In this document: piece by piece, positions 7,238-8,052 of the stretch
Position numbering within the stretch: the first letter of the stretch is position 1
Layout of the letters: every line of letters starts with the position of its first letter
Origin: an uncultured Steroidobacter sp.
GTDB lineage: Bacteria; Pseudomonadota; Gammaproteobacteria; Steroidobacterales; Steroidobacteraceae
Direction: 5' to 3'
DNA length: 8,052 nt
Assembly: GCA_946478975.1 (NCBI GenBank)
Contig: CAMLEO010000307.1
Location: 1 to 8,052, forward strand
Program-made: the position numbers and the translations under genes
The notes under the pieces: generated by a model
What the model saw: the letters and a program-made list of their open reading frames with translations, nothing else
Database searches by the model: none
Told to the model about the DNA's origin: nothing

Positions 7238-7255
7238 ATGACAGTCGTGTTACAG
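7238..7255 (-). promoter_or_regulatory. Pho box (PhoB binding site) upstream of pstS
   Basis: The minus strand reads CTGTAACACGACTGTCAT: two heptamers, CTGTAAC and CTGTCAT, each followed by a four-base spacer, giving the 11-base period of the PhoB consensus (CTGTCAT, four AT-rich bases, CTGTCAY). The second heptamer is a perfect match and the first differs at two positions. The spacer ACGA is less AT-rich than in E. coli, as expected in a GC-rich genome. It lies 72 bases before the pstS start. A further CCGTCAC (7231-7225) lies just downstream but two bases out of register. Confidence 0.8.
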
Positions 7256-7329
7256 CTCCCGAGGTTTGTCCGTGCCGCCGTCACGAAGGCGTAACAAGCG
7301 TTGCATCCACGGTTCAGCTGTCCGCACAC

Positions 7330-8052
<723 letters not shown>

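Overview
The window is GC-rich bacterial chromosome with tightly packed genes. It is most like a gammaproteobacterium, possibly of the Xanthomonadales/Nevskiales (Steroidobacter-like) type. That guess rests on overall protein character, a Gram-negative phosphate-uptake operon, a TonB-box-like motif and a proteobacterial-type dapE. No rRNA or other phylogenetic marker is present, so it is only a guess. I see no tRNA or rRNA gene, CRISPR array, insertion sequence, prophage gene or attachment site.

Layout from left to right. Positions 1-212 are mostly non-coding, with a possible start of a leftward gene at the extreme edge and a weak promoter for the next gene. Positions 213-941 (+) encode an exported protein of unknown function whose mature N-terminus carries a TonB-box-like EEIVVTGA motif. 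Its stop codon abuts the stop codon of an exported M20-family metallopeptidase (942-2468, -). That peptidase is the last gene of a leftward operon read from right to left: pstS (7165-6161), pstC (6032-5070), pstA (5070-4117), pstB (4103-3207), phoU (3196-2465) and the M20 gene. To the right, dapE (7397 to the window end, +) diverges from pstS and runs off the edge.

The pst genes form a complete high-affinity phosphate ABC importer. PstS binds phosphate in the periplasm, PstC and PstA form the membrane channel, and PstB is the ATPase. PhoU links transporter status to the PhoR/PhoB two-component system, whose genes are not here. Upstream of pstS lies a convincing Pho box (CTGTAACACGACTGTCAT on the minus strand), so the operon is probably induced by phosphate starvation. 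A GC-rich hairpin between pstS and pstC probably lets PstS be made in excess of the membrane parts. Short gaps, a 1-base overlap (TAATG, pstC/pstA) and a 4-base overlap (GTGA, phoU/M20) point to one transcript with translational coupling.

No clearly new multi-gene system is visible. The observations most worth a second look are the TonB-box-like motif on a small non-receptor exported protein, and the M20 peptidase translationally coupled to phoU, which suggests a peptidase under phosphate control.
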